A program made the position numbers and the translations under genes. From Sepioteuthis lessoniana (lineage: Eukaryota > Mollusca > Cephalopoda > Myopsida > Loliginidae), in contig OY757911.1 in assembly GCA_963585895.1 (NCBI GenBank), forward strand, positions 93,923,443 through 93,987,442: a DNA stretch of 64,000 nt. Direction: 5' to 3'. A model generated the notes under the pieces. The model was not told the origin of the DNA, searched no databases, and worked only from the letters and a program-made list of their open reading frames with translations. Shown one piece after another: positions 21,410 through 31,039 of this stretch; within the stretch, counting starts at the first letter, position 1; each line of letters starts with the position of its first letter.

Positions 21410-21783
21410 CATAAACTGACATTGTCTTTAACTGGAATCATTTTGAGATGAGGCTTCTTAATCTGAGAATTAATGTTTATTTTTTGCGGACTTTTTGTCC
21501 TCATCTTGGTAGTTTTTTGTGTTGTTTCTTCTTTCACTACGTTTCGGCCAAATTTCACCTCTGGCCTTCAGGTGATTTTAACGCGACCTCGGATAGGAAT
21601 GCTGAGTCTTGTAACCGTATCCCCAGTAATTACTGCCTTCCGTAGTTGTTTTCTATCGCACCACGTTTTAAACCTCTGGCCGGCTTGGGTAGGAATGATG
21701 AGTCTACCAAATCTACTAAAAACTACCAAGATGAGGACAAAAGGTCCGCAATAAATAAAAATTAGTTCTCATAAACTGACATT
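21410..21783. mobile_element. Penelope-like retroelement-derived insertion with 42-bp inverted arms and 14-bp TSD
   Basis: CATAAACTGACATT is repeated perfectly at 21410-21423 and 21770-21783. Inside, 21476-21517 and 21718-21759 are inverted copies of each other (40 of 42 positions by eye; core gtcctcatcttggtag). Between the arms the minus strand reads CTGAA-GGCCA...TGGCC-GAAAC (21541-21571), a pattern common at Penelope-like element ends. Two partial direct repeats (acctctggcc ... taggaatg(c/a)tgagtct) also lie between the arms. No reverse transcriptase is present. A miniature inverted-repeat DNA element is an alternative, but a 14-bp duplication does not suit most DNA transposons. Confidence 0.6.
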
Positions 21784-22760
21784 TCGAACAGAAGTTTTTA
21801 AGAAAATATAATGAATACATAAATGGATTTAAATTAAATTGTTAACAAAAACACCTCAAATTTTGTTTTCTGTTCTACAGGTCACACTGCTTGATTTTAA
21901 TGCTACAGTTCAAGGAACGTCGTATTTCTGAAAAGGTGCCATTGTCTTCTAACGTTATTGAACGAAACCCAAGATTAACCTTGCAAACAAAGCTTGCCAA
22001 AATATCTCCATTTTCAGGTCTTCATGTGGTAATTTTGGCTTCTATTGAAAGACAATATCTGCAATAAATAACGAATTGGAGAAAGCCATCTACAAATTGG
22101 CCAGTTACCCAAGAGACACCTACATAATGAAATAGAAAATAGTCAGAAAGATAAAGGACCCAATTCGCATGGGTATTCTTTTTGTATCAATATAGACGTA
22201 AGAGGGATATATAGATCGATTTTAACAGACATTCATAGATAAACTTCTTACACTGTGTGGGGCCCAACATTAATCGGTTGATTTAGTGATAAGATTAGTG
22301 GGGGGGAAAAACGAAATGAAATGAAAACAAAAGAACTGTGACGTAATAATGGTGTCTGTGGTCAGAAACTAAGTTTATTAGAGTAGAAGTCTACAAGACA
22401 AGAGTGATGTAAAGTATATTAATGTTAGCGTCTTGCGTAATCCTAACCCTGACCCAAAACGTTGGTATAGTTTTACGCTGAAAACTATCCGGTGGTTGGG
22501 GAAGTTGAGTAGATCGAAGTTTTATTAGTTATTTAATCTGAATTCCGCACAGTCTTAAGTAGCTAAAGTTAAGGAAGAGGGTTTGAAAAGTTCGTCTCAA
22601 CTTTAAGCGTTCTTTCAATTCTTTCCCGGTGTGTCTTTCGTCGGAACAAAAACTATTATTTTCTAATTTCTCATGAGGTGGAGTTCGAAAAGTTCTATTA
22701 CCGGATCTTTTTTTTTTTTTTTTTTTTTCAATCATACTAGTTAAACGAACCAATTAATGT
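21784..22760. other. No recognised feature; poly(T) at 22708-22728
   Basis: AT-rich with a G-run near 22298 and a 21-nt T-run. Nothing else identified. Confidence 0.45.
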
Positions 22761-22764
22761 TTTC

Positions 22765-22987
22765 ACTCAAATAAAATTAAATTGAATCTCTTGAAATAGA
22801 ACTATTTTTGATATTGAAGCTGTGCTTGCTAAAGGGATCTGTTCAAAATAGAACTGTTTTAACATTCAACTATGTAAACAAAGTCAACCTATGCTAAACT
22901 GAATTGTTTGAAATAGAACTGTTTGTATATAAGAATGGATTTGACATTAAATACACCACAAAAGTTGATATGCCAGAAAACCCAACA
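22765..22987 (+). repeat. Family A, 5'-truncated array and tail
   Basis: First-type units (ctaaactgaattgtttgaaa near 22894) and tail gacattaaatacaccac ... gatatgccagaaaaccc at 22948-22984. Confidence 0.7.
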
Positions 22988-22989
22988 AT

Positions 22990-23775
22990 TTTCTGCTTTT
23001 AATCACTGGCCTATCAATTTATTCCGTTACCATATTATTTATGACGTTGAAATTAGCTTTATATTCCAAACTGACATTCTTCTCTAATGTAAACAAATTT
23101 TTGTAACTGACCTGCAATAATCGGAGTTTTTACTTTCTCTTTCTTAGCGCAAGTACATAAATATCTATATTAAAACTTATATGAATATTACTTATTTTAG
23201 TGTGAAATCAAATTTAAAATGTTATGTGAAACAATAATATAATCGCATAATAGAGCCGTTTAGTGGCTAACGTTTCTGTCATTCCAGCCTTTCATTGCTA
23301 AATGTTCCTAATTCAATTAATATAAACGCTAAAGAATAAAATAAAACTGATTTAATGTAAGGGATTTCTTTTTAAGATTATCGATGGAATGTTTACTTAT
23401 ATTTATTTAGATAAAACCGATCAACTAGAATGTAATAAAAGCAAGCGAATGTGTATCAAAATCTCATTTTTAAGATAAATATTCAAATTAATCTTCTGTT
23501 CATACTGTCAACAGCTATTTGGACGTAAATATAAATACAATTGAAAGCTATCAATAAGTGAATAAGGCCAATAGTTTTAATAATAAATAATAATAAAAGT
23601 AATTTTATCAATACTGATCTTAAAAAAGTAAAATCATGGAAAATGTGGCCTAAATAACTAAGGGGACAGTAATGCGAGTGGTGACGTAGTTTTGGCAAAA
23701 TAAATTTAATCCCTCTGCGCACAGAATGTATGAAGACCTGACTTGGTTTAATGATTAGCATGTCAAGCTAGCCTA
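22990..23775. other. No recognisable feature
   Basis: AT-rich. The 92-codon minus frame at 23483-23761 has only low-complexity hydrophobic sequence and no family resemblance. Confidence 0.4.
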
Positions 23776-23777
23776 TC

Positions 23778-24357
23778 TCAGCCAACTGGGTTGTAAATAC
23801 ACCAACTGCATCTCGAAGGGTAATATCACACTATCTTGGATATGACAGTTACCCATCTAACGCTAAGGCTTCAGTTTCGGTACGTTTGGGAATTTGGTGT
23901 ACCCTTTCATTTCCCTTACTCCCAGGTTCACTCTGACCTGGTGTGGTAGTACCTGATTGGGACTAGTCTATAGGTCAAATGGAATTGTCTAATCATTTAA
24001 CTGTATGCAAACAAATTTTTAGTTACATAGCAATACTTGAACCATTTAAGTGTGGGAACAAATGTTTAATAGCAATACTTGAAACCACTAAATTGTGTGC
24101 AAAAATCAAATCATTGGTATTGCATAGCAACAATTTCACTTTGTGCAAATGAATGTATACTGATGAATAGGTTTATTGGGGCTAAATAGCAGTACTTTCA
24201 ATCATTTGGCTGGGTGCCAACAGATGAGATATGGCTTGTTTAAGAATTATCTACATACATTTTACAAATTGTGTGTGTGTGTGAACATAATTTGGTACTG
24301 AATAGCTTATAAAGGTTGATATGCCAGAAAACCCAAACCAACCCAACCCAACCCAAG
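23778..24357 (+). repeat. Family A copy, head to tail
   Basis: Head gccaactgggttgtaaatac; second-type array (acttgaaaccactaaattgt); tail ttggtactgaatagcttata ... gatatgccagaaaaccc and the AACCC-rich end (24287-24355). Confidence 0.75.
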
Positions 24358-24359
24358 CT

Positions 24360-25080
24360 TTCGAATCATCAATAGGTACTTTGGTCTGTCCAAACACCTC
24401 GAGAGACAATCATTTCTGGGTATATTTTTTCAATGAGTGCGTTTAAAGTCAATGCGCGCACACACTCAAATACAAACTCGAAGAAAAAAGAACTGGCATT
24501 TTCCGAGACGCAGAGCATGATTATTTATTTTTTGATATTTTATAAAAATTAATAACTGACATGTTATATACTTTCAAAAATAGTCAAAGCCTAAAAACTC
24601 AAACTGCTGACTCTCCGAATATATTATCATTTTCCTTGTTATCATAAAAAGACGTAATAAGCATGTTTGCATTCTTCTAAATTAAATTTTCTCATTTTAA
24701 ATAACAACTAGTCATGTTAGGGATTATTTCTTTACTGTTGAATAATCTGATCACTCTATAGCATCTTACTAAATAGTTTAGATATCACTCTGTAGAATCT
24801 TTATGGGTAAATGCCTGCTCAGTGATTATTCTGCAAGTTACACGGACGAACTATTGTTTTAACGGAAACATAACTGAAGCATTTAAATAATTCAACAAAC
24901 ATTTTCAAGAGTAAAACAACTTGCCCATTATGTGATAGTTTAACTTCGTCATTATGACCTAGAGAAAATTCATGGATCTATTTTTAATGCTTTGAGTAAA
25001 TAGTCAAGCACAATGAGCTCTTTAATCTTGCTAATGAAACCTGTTTTAAAAAAAAATGTTGAATATTCACTATTAATTGC
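24360..25080. other. No recognisable feature
   Basis: AT-rich; nothing identified. Confidence 0.4.
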
Positions 25081-25084
25081 CTTT

Positions 25085-25180
25085 ACATGGTATGTGGAGG
25101 TGAGTGTTATCGCAGGAACAGAACTCGGCCATTCCAAGTTCAAATCCTGGATGATGATGTTTACAAAACACTTCACAGTA
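25085..25180 (+). repeat. Family D tRNA-like head
   Basis: ggtgagtgttatcgcaggaa (A-box region) and aagttcaaatcctggatgat (B box), then tttacaaaacacttcacag. The rest of the SINE is absent. Confidence 0.5.
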
Positions 25181-25184
25181 AAAA

Positions 25185-26545
25185 CCTTTGTTGAATACTA
25201 AAATCAAACTATTTCCCTTCCAAAAGCTATTGACAATTCAGGACAAATTTCGCTTTATGACAATCTATTTAGAAGAAAATCAGCCGTAGTCCACTTACAA
25301 ACTGACATTTTTTGCCATTTTTCCTGTTGAAAATGAGTTGGTAATGATCTACGTGCTATTTTGAAAGGTTCTTTTGAGAGCGTCCATGTTTTGTAAACAT
25401 TGGGACTATTTATTCAAATAGATTTATGTGACAAACGTACTCGACAGAACAAACTGATATAATCGTCTTTGAAACTATCATTTTACATAGAAAAAAAATC
25501 AGATTATTATTATTATTAATAAAATAAGATATTAACAATGAGATGACCAATGCTAAGTTTGTAATTTTTGTAAATATTGAAAAATCTATTGTTGCAATTT
25601 TAATGCTTCGTTGTATTTTCTAAATTTGTCTGAGAATAAACAAGTCTTTTTCGTTTATGCTAGTATAATCGAAATCGCCGTATCTCTATTTCAGGAATTA
25701 GATTTTATTCAGATGTAATCCCTTAGAGAGTATCTAGAAATAATCATTTCAGGTGTAAAATCAAATTAATCTGAATTATGCATCAAAATGTATGCATTCT
25801 GTTTCCTAATGGTAATATGAAGTCGGTTAAATTTTATAGAATTAAATAATAAATCCAATAATACAATTTAGAAAGAACAAGTATTTTATGTTGTTTGATT
25901 AGCTTTAAGTTTCTGTTAAAATGTATTTAGTTCATAAGTTATAAGTGCCATTATATAGTTTTCACAGATCTGACTATATATTTTGAAATGCGTTTTTATC
26001 AGTAATTTATTTTATAAATATTCTTGTAAATATTACGTGGAGCCAACGGTCAATTCATTTTTATTTTAATGGTTATATACTCAGCGTCTAAACGCTCATT
26101 TAAATAAGGTGGTTACTTCCTAAAAAGGACACGATAAAATACCTGAAACAGATCCTAACCTTTTGAATCAAGTCTTACACTTTGGGTTTTATTGTTATAA
26201 CTTGTGTGTAAACGTTAAAAATTATTTTCTTGGTATAATACGGCAAAATCATGAGATTCCATTCAGAACAAATCCACAAGACCGTTCTTTTCGAGTCGCA
26301 TTTGTAAAACCCGCTTAGTCGAAAGTTTTACAGAATTACATTGCTAGTGTGTTGTTTTTTTTGTTTACGATAAGTTTTCTTGTAGCTTATTTTGCAATTT
26401 GATAAAAATATATATCTTCCATTAACTATTCGTATCTAACACTAAGAATTAAATAGTACTGAAAATTGCGGCGTACAAATCGACCATTTACGCATGAATA
26501 AAAATCTCTAACGGCTGACTTTTAAGGTTCGGCTAATCATCCAAA
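25185..26545. other. No recognisable feature
   Basis: Very AT-rich; nothing identified. Confidence 0.5.
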
Positions 26546-26551
26546 CTTTAC

Positions 26552-26790
26552 GGGGGTGTCCTCGTGGTGTAATTGTTAAAGCGATGGACTGCGAAGTCGT
26601 AGTAAGCGAGTTCGTGCTCCAGTCGCGCTAATACGGTTCACTTTCAGGCAAATATCCTTGGGAAAGGTATGAACCCCCTTATCCTCCCAGCTATAGGTTT
26701 AATAGTACCACCACTATTCTTCTAGGAGAATGACTTTGGCATTAAATAACCTACAAAGGTTGATACGCCATTAAACAAAGAAACCAAACC
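26552..26790 (+). mobile_element. Family C tRNA-derived SINE with the family A tail
   Basis: Head gggggtgtcctcgtggtgta, A box tggtgtaattgttaaagcg, B box gcgagttcgtgctccagtcg. Body gggaaaggtatgaaccccc and ggtttaatagtaccaccact. The 3' end is the shared double hairpin, almost at consensus (26738-26769: GGCAT...AACCT/AGGTT...ACGCC), then ttaaacaaagaaaccaaacc. Transcription by RNA polymerase III is expected from the internal boxes. Confidence 0.85.
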
Positions 26791-26899
26791 AAGCGTTTAC
26801 CGCTCTGATCAACCAGTGGAAGACTACACTTAACTCTCGTTATACATAAACACTTAATCCTTTTTAAATAGGTGCAAGTATAATATCATCATCATCATG

Positions 26900-27572
26900 T
26901 CACGCTGGTAACACGGATATCCATGACCCTCTCTCGCCACTCCTTCCTATCGTTCATCGCCCTAGGTAGGTCTTCAGGACAACATCCCGTATCCTCACAT
27001 AGCTGCTGAATGTATGTTCGTGCCGGTCGTCCTGCTTTTGCACGGCCATGTGTGGGGGTCCATAAGAGTACATCTCTTATGAGTTAGTCCCTGCTTCTCC
27101 AGCAGTGTCTTGCATGTCTGATTCGTCTAACTTGAATAGTTTTCGTGATAGGAGGCAGGTGGCCGTACAGTTGGTGTCTTGTGGGGTGTTGCCGCCAGGA
27201 CTTGTTTAAGATTGCACGCTGCATTCTTGTGTAATTGCCGTCTAGCTTCTTCTCCAGCCGTTTTGTTAGCGTCCATGTAGTCCACCAATATAGAAGTATC
27301 GATGTGACCGCTGTCTGGAAGAAACTGCGTTTCATTTTATCGGTTAGGTCTGATTTCCTTATAATCGATAGCCTATTGATAGCTGTCCATGCTTTCGTTA
27401 ACCTCGTTTCGATGTCCTTTTCGGTTGATTCGACGCTGCTTCCTAGGTAAGTGAATTTGTCTACTAGTTTAAGAGGGGTTCCTTCTAGAGTGGAGATGTC
27501 CCCCGTATGATTATAGCACATATATTCCGTTTTGTGTGCATTAACATAGAGGCCTATGCCTGCGGCTGCTCA
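26900..27572 (-). pseudogene. LINE reverse transcriptase, C-terminal part (3' segment)
   Basis: The minus strand encodes the region after the RT catalytic box. Starting at 27572 it reads AAGIGLYVNAHKTEYMCYN, then LVDKFTYLGSSVESTEKD, IETRLTKAWTAINRLSIIRK and SDLTDKMKRSFFQTAVTSIL. The 145-codon open stretch is 27084-27521. Further on (27080 to 26905) the frame continues after a break with the conserved end (TYIQQLCEDTG-like, EWRERV) and a stop just before the triplet tail. This RT/endonuclease family is one I recall from cephalopod and other invertebrate genomes, but I cannot name its clade safely. Non-functional: truncated and frameshifted. Confidence 0.85.
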
Positions 27573-27895
27573 AGAGGGAAGATGGAACAAATCCTACTAG
27601 CGTACGGCATACCAAAAGAAACCGTAGCAGCAATAACGATTCTCTATAGAAACACCAAAGTAAAAGTACGATCACCAGATGGAGACACAAATACTTCGAC
27701 ATTGTAGCAGGAGTACTACAAGGGGACACGCTGACTCCCTACCTCTTTATCATTTGTCTAGACTACGTACTTAGAACATCGATTGACAAAATCAGAGAGA
27801 ATGGCTTCGAGCTGACGAAGAAAAGAAGCAGAAGGTACCCCGCAAAAACAATTACCGACGCCGACTACGCTGATGACATAGCGATACTGGCAAAT
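27573..27895 (+). pseudogene. LINE reverse transcriptase core (inverted 5' segment)
   Basis: The plus strand begins RGKMEQILLAYGIPKETVAA, passes a one-base frame change near 27690, then VAGVLQGDTLTPYLFIICLD and the catalytic box YADD at 27866-27877, ending DDIAILAN at 27895. The next ~14 residues of the parent, present in the copy at 43141, are missing before the minus-strand segment resumes. Motifs are the RT palm blocks around the catalytic aspartates. The N-terminal part and endonuclease are absent because the cDNA was truncated at the inversion junction. Confidence 0.85.
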
Positions 27896-27909
27896 AAGTA
27901 TAATATAAA

Positions 27910-30045
27910 ATAATAAAACTCACACTAATTATTGTAATAAGTTACTAACCATGATTCACTGGCAGAAAACCCTAACACAGCACTCACGTAACGAGTGAGA
28001 CATATATTTATCATCTAAATTTCATGATAGCTTATTTACAGATTTATTTGCTTGGTGTAATTGTTGCATGTTACACATATGTCTGATAAAATTCTGATTT
28101 CAGAAAGTAAGTACACACAACCTTCTGTATTTTAGGGAGTCAACTTATACTGCAGGTCTTTTAGTTCAAAATTCTTGATTAGACCTTTCTTACCAAAAGT
28201 TTTGTGCTAAAAGTCTTGGTCGAATTATATGCCACATCGGCTTTTGTTCTCTAATTACGGTAATTAATTATAGTTACAGTGTATTAAATAGCTAAACACG
28301 TCCTACTTTGTTACAAAACGGATGTTTTAAAAGCCAATATATTAATATAGTTGAACATCGTTCTAAATATAATTACACATAATGTAGGTTAGTGAACCAG
28401 GGAATAATAGTGATATAATTATGTGTATATTAGCTCAGTCTTCTGAGTAAACTTTTCGAGATCATATAGGATGGATTTTTTATCATGTGCTCAGAAGTCG
28501 GTCGTCTATATTTATATAGAAATACCAAATTAGATTGGGGTCAGTTTTATCGTATTTTCGATCTTGGTGGTAAATAGATCTCATTAAGTGAGGTGTGTCT
28601 TTCGCAAAATAATTTTGCAAGATGCCCTGTTGCTACAATACGTTCTATGCATTCCCTTTTAATTTTCAGATTTTAAAATAACGAAATTATCTTAAAATAT
28701 CATTCATATCAAATTACCTTTATACGATGAATCGTAGGTTTTTGCTCAGTTTAGATAAACGATTTGTACTACAAAATCATTAAATTGTAAATGGATGTCT
28801 CAAGTGTAAAATAAATTCAGCAAGTCACTGGACATTATCAAAATATTTTCAGAATTTAATACTAATTTTAAAATAGAATATTTTCTAAACGGTTTTTATT
28901 TTATATTTTGGGTTTTAGTTTTATCAAGTCTACAATCAGTCTTGCCATTTTCAGCAGCATAGACATTTATTTCACTTCAAAGGTAATGTTATTTTAGTCA
29001 CGTATACATTAGATTTTACAAGATCTAATAATAAAGAAAAAAGACAAAAACAACTTCAACATATCAATGGATAGATGCGACAAGCCAATATTTACCTGTG
29101 ATTCAACAGTAATGCTTATTAACTTATCACTTTTATGTCAGTGTGTCGATGTGAAAAGTCAAAACAATTCCTATCAATATCCAGGACGATTTCTGCTACT
29201 ATCATTAACTCTCTTTTGAATGTTCAGAAAATTGTTCAGAAAAATCGAATTTCTTTTGCAGAAATTTTATCGCTATGACTTCAAACACAAACTTTCGCTT
29301 CGTTGATATCAACGCATGGATTTTATTCAATACTTTTATCCCAGTCCGGATAACGCCAAGTACTTTCCTCTGATGTTGATATTAACATTGACCTATCAAA
29401 TAATCTAGTCACATTATCCAGATACAAAAAGTTATACAAATTAGAGATTTATGGTCGTATAACACGCTCTCTCTTCTGCAGGGTGAATATGATTTAAAAA
29501 AAAAACCCCAAAAACTAAACATTTCTGAGCGCATTCTTGTTTCGAACCGATATTTATCGGTTGGTTATTGTTTTGGGCGGGCAACTTTTAAATAGGATGG
29601 GTTAGATAAGCTGAGTAATCTTGAAACGATTTTGTTCATCCTTTTCACTTTACAATTCCTCATTGGTAAACCACATAGTTTACTTGATGTATTTTTCTGA
29701 TATTTTTCAGCTTTTATTTTTATTTATCTAAAATATTTAAGGCTTTTCGGTACACGCAATCCCGATCGAGTTGGCATTTAATATCAAGAGATGTTCACTT
29801 TTGCAGAGTAAGTCATCCATTACTGAGTCACTTTTCGAACAAAATAGTTTAACTAAACCAAGGAACTCCTATCCGTGCATATAACATCAACACTCATAAA
29901 ATGAAAACGATATATTATAGTGAATTCCGAAACGTAGAAAATTCATTCTGTGATACATTCAAACATTTACCTGCAAGATGCAAACAATAAAAAATGCATA
30001 AGACGACAGGTTTGATATACGAACGATACCCACGAAAGAATTCTG
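27910..30045. other. No recognisable feature
   Basis: More than 2 kb of AT-rich DNA without detectable repeat families or coding signal. Confidence 0.5.
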
Positions 30046-30049
30046 GTTG

Positions 30050-30084
30050 GCTGTTTGAGTTTTATAGCATATCAACCTTCCCCC
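30050..30084 (-). repeat. Family A/C tail fragment
   Basis: gagttttatagcatatcaac is the reverse complement of the shared 3' tail's right arm. The left arm and everything upstream are missing. Confidence 0.55.
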
Positions 30085-30089
30085 GAAGG

Positions 30090-31030
30090 GAAATGTTACT
30101 ATTTATAAAGTAAATCGCAAGGGATACAGCGAAAACAGTACTACTGAACAACAAAAACGTATTTTTGCATTATTTTCACGATTGGTTGTACAATTTTTGT
30201 CTTCAATAAAAAGGAGCCTTCCTGTCGAGCCTCGAAAGAAGGTCCCACTGAAAGTGATCTGTCATAATGTTACCAATACTGCGATCAAATAACTTTCCCA
30301 TCGATAATCCGTATTTATTGATTGTTAAAGGGAGAAACAGGTTGTTTTCAAAATGGATTCTGACGTGAAAGCAAAGGTGTCATTGAATTCCTAGAGCAGA
30401 ACCCCCCCCAAAAAAAACACTGCATTCAAATTTATCGACAGTGAAAGAACCTTTATGAAGCACGATTAGGTCGTTGTGAAAAAGTGGGTCAGCAACGATT
30501 GTGCTGATTCTATTCTTCTTTTATTTACGCGTATTCTAGACTGCAATTTCCAGCAGATTTCTGTCAAAAATGCAAATCAAGTGATTAGAACTAAAAGAAA
30601 AAAGTATTGCCCTGGGACACATGCTCCACCCAACACTGAAATATATAACAAAAAGTAAATGAATAATTGAACAAGAACAGAAGATATGTACCCGAATGTT
30701 TCCAGTATATACTTCAAGTAAATATAGGACAGTTATATATGAAAGAGAGAGCTTGCTTAAATTTAATGTCTATAACTAGATTCCGGAAATATTCTAAAAG
30801 TCATGCCCCAAGAATTTCGTAGCATTAAATTTCCCTGTGATAAATTGCTTGGGAAATAAAGGAGATAATATAATGTTACGGTATGAAATGACAGATTTTC
30901 GATTAAAGTACCAAATAATAATCGGGCTTTTAAGATTCATGTACATCTTGTCATATAAGAATCTGTGTGGGTTTCTTATGCTTGAATATATACAAATGGG
31001 GACTCCTAATATAAGGATCCGAAAACGGTG
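30090..31030. other. No recognisable feature
   Basis: AT-rich; the short frames at 30476-30658 and 30837-31130 show no family resemblance. The second overlaps the end of the antisense LINE. Confidence 0.4.
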
Positions 31031-31039
31031 GTTGATTTT

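Larger units (their letters stand above)
26876..27906 (-). mobile_element. Twin-primed (5'-inverted) non-LTR retrotransposon insertion with 11-bp TSD
   Basis: AAGTATAATAT occurs at 26876-26886 and 27896-27906. From the left, the minus-strand 3' end starts with a TGA/ATG triplet tail (catcatcatcat on +, 26887-26898) and runs up to about 27572. There the orientation flips, and the RT core reads on the plus strand to 27895. The coding content of the two parts is contiguous in the parent element apart from about 40 bp lost. This is the classical product of twin priming: a second, internal priming event on the element RNA during integration. Confidence 0.85.

Noticed and set aside
21410-21783. Classical MITE
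   Set aside because: Arms are internal to the 14-bp duplication by tens of bases on the left, and 14 bp is too long and irregular for the common MITE superfamilies; the Penelope-like reading fits better.
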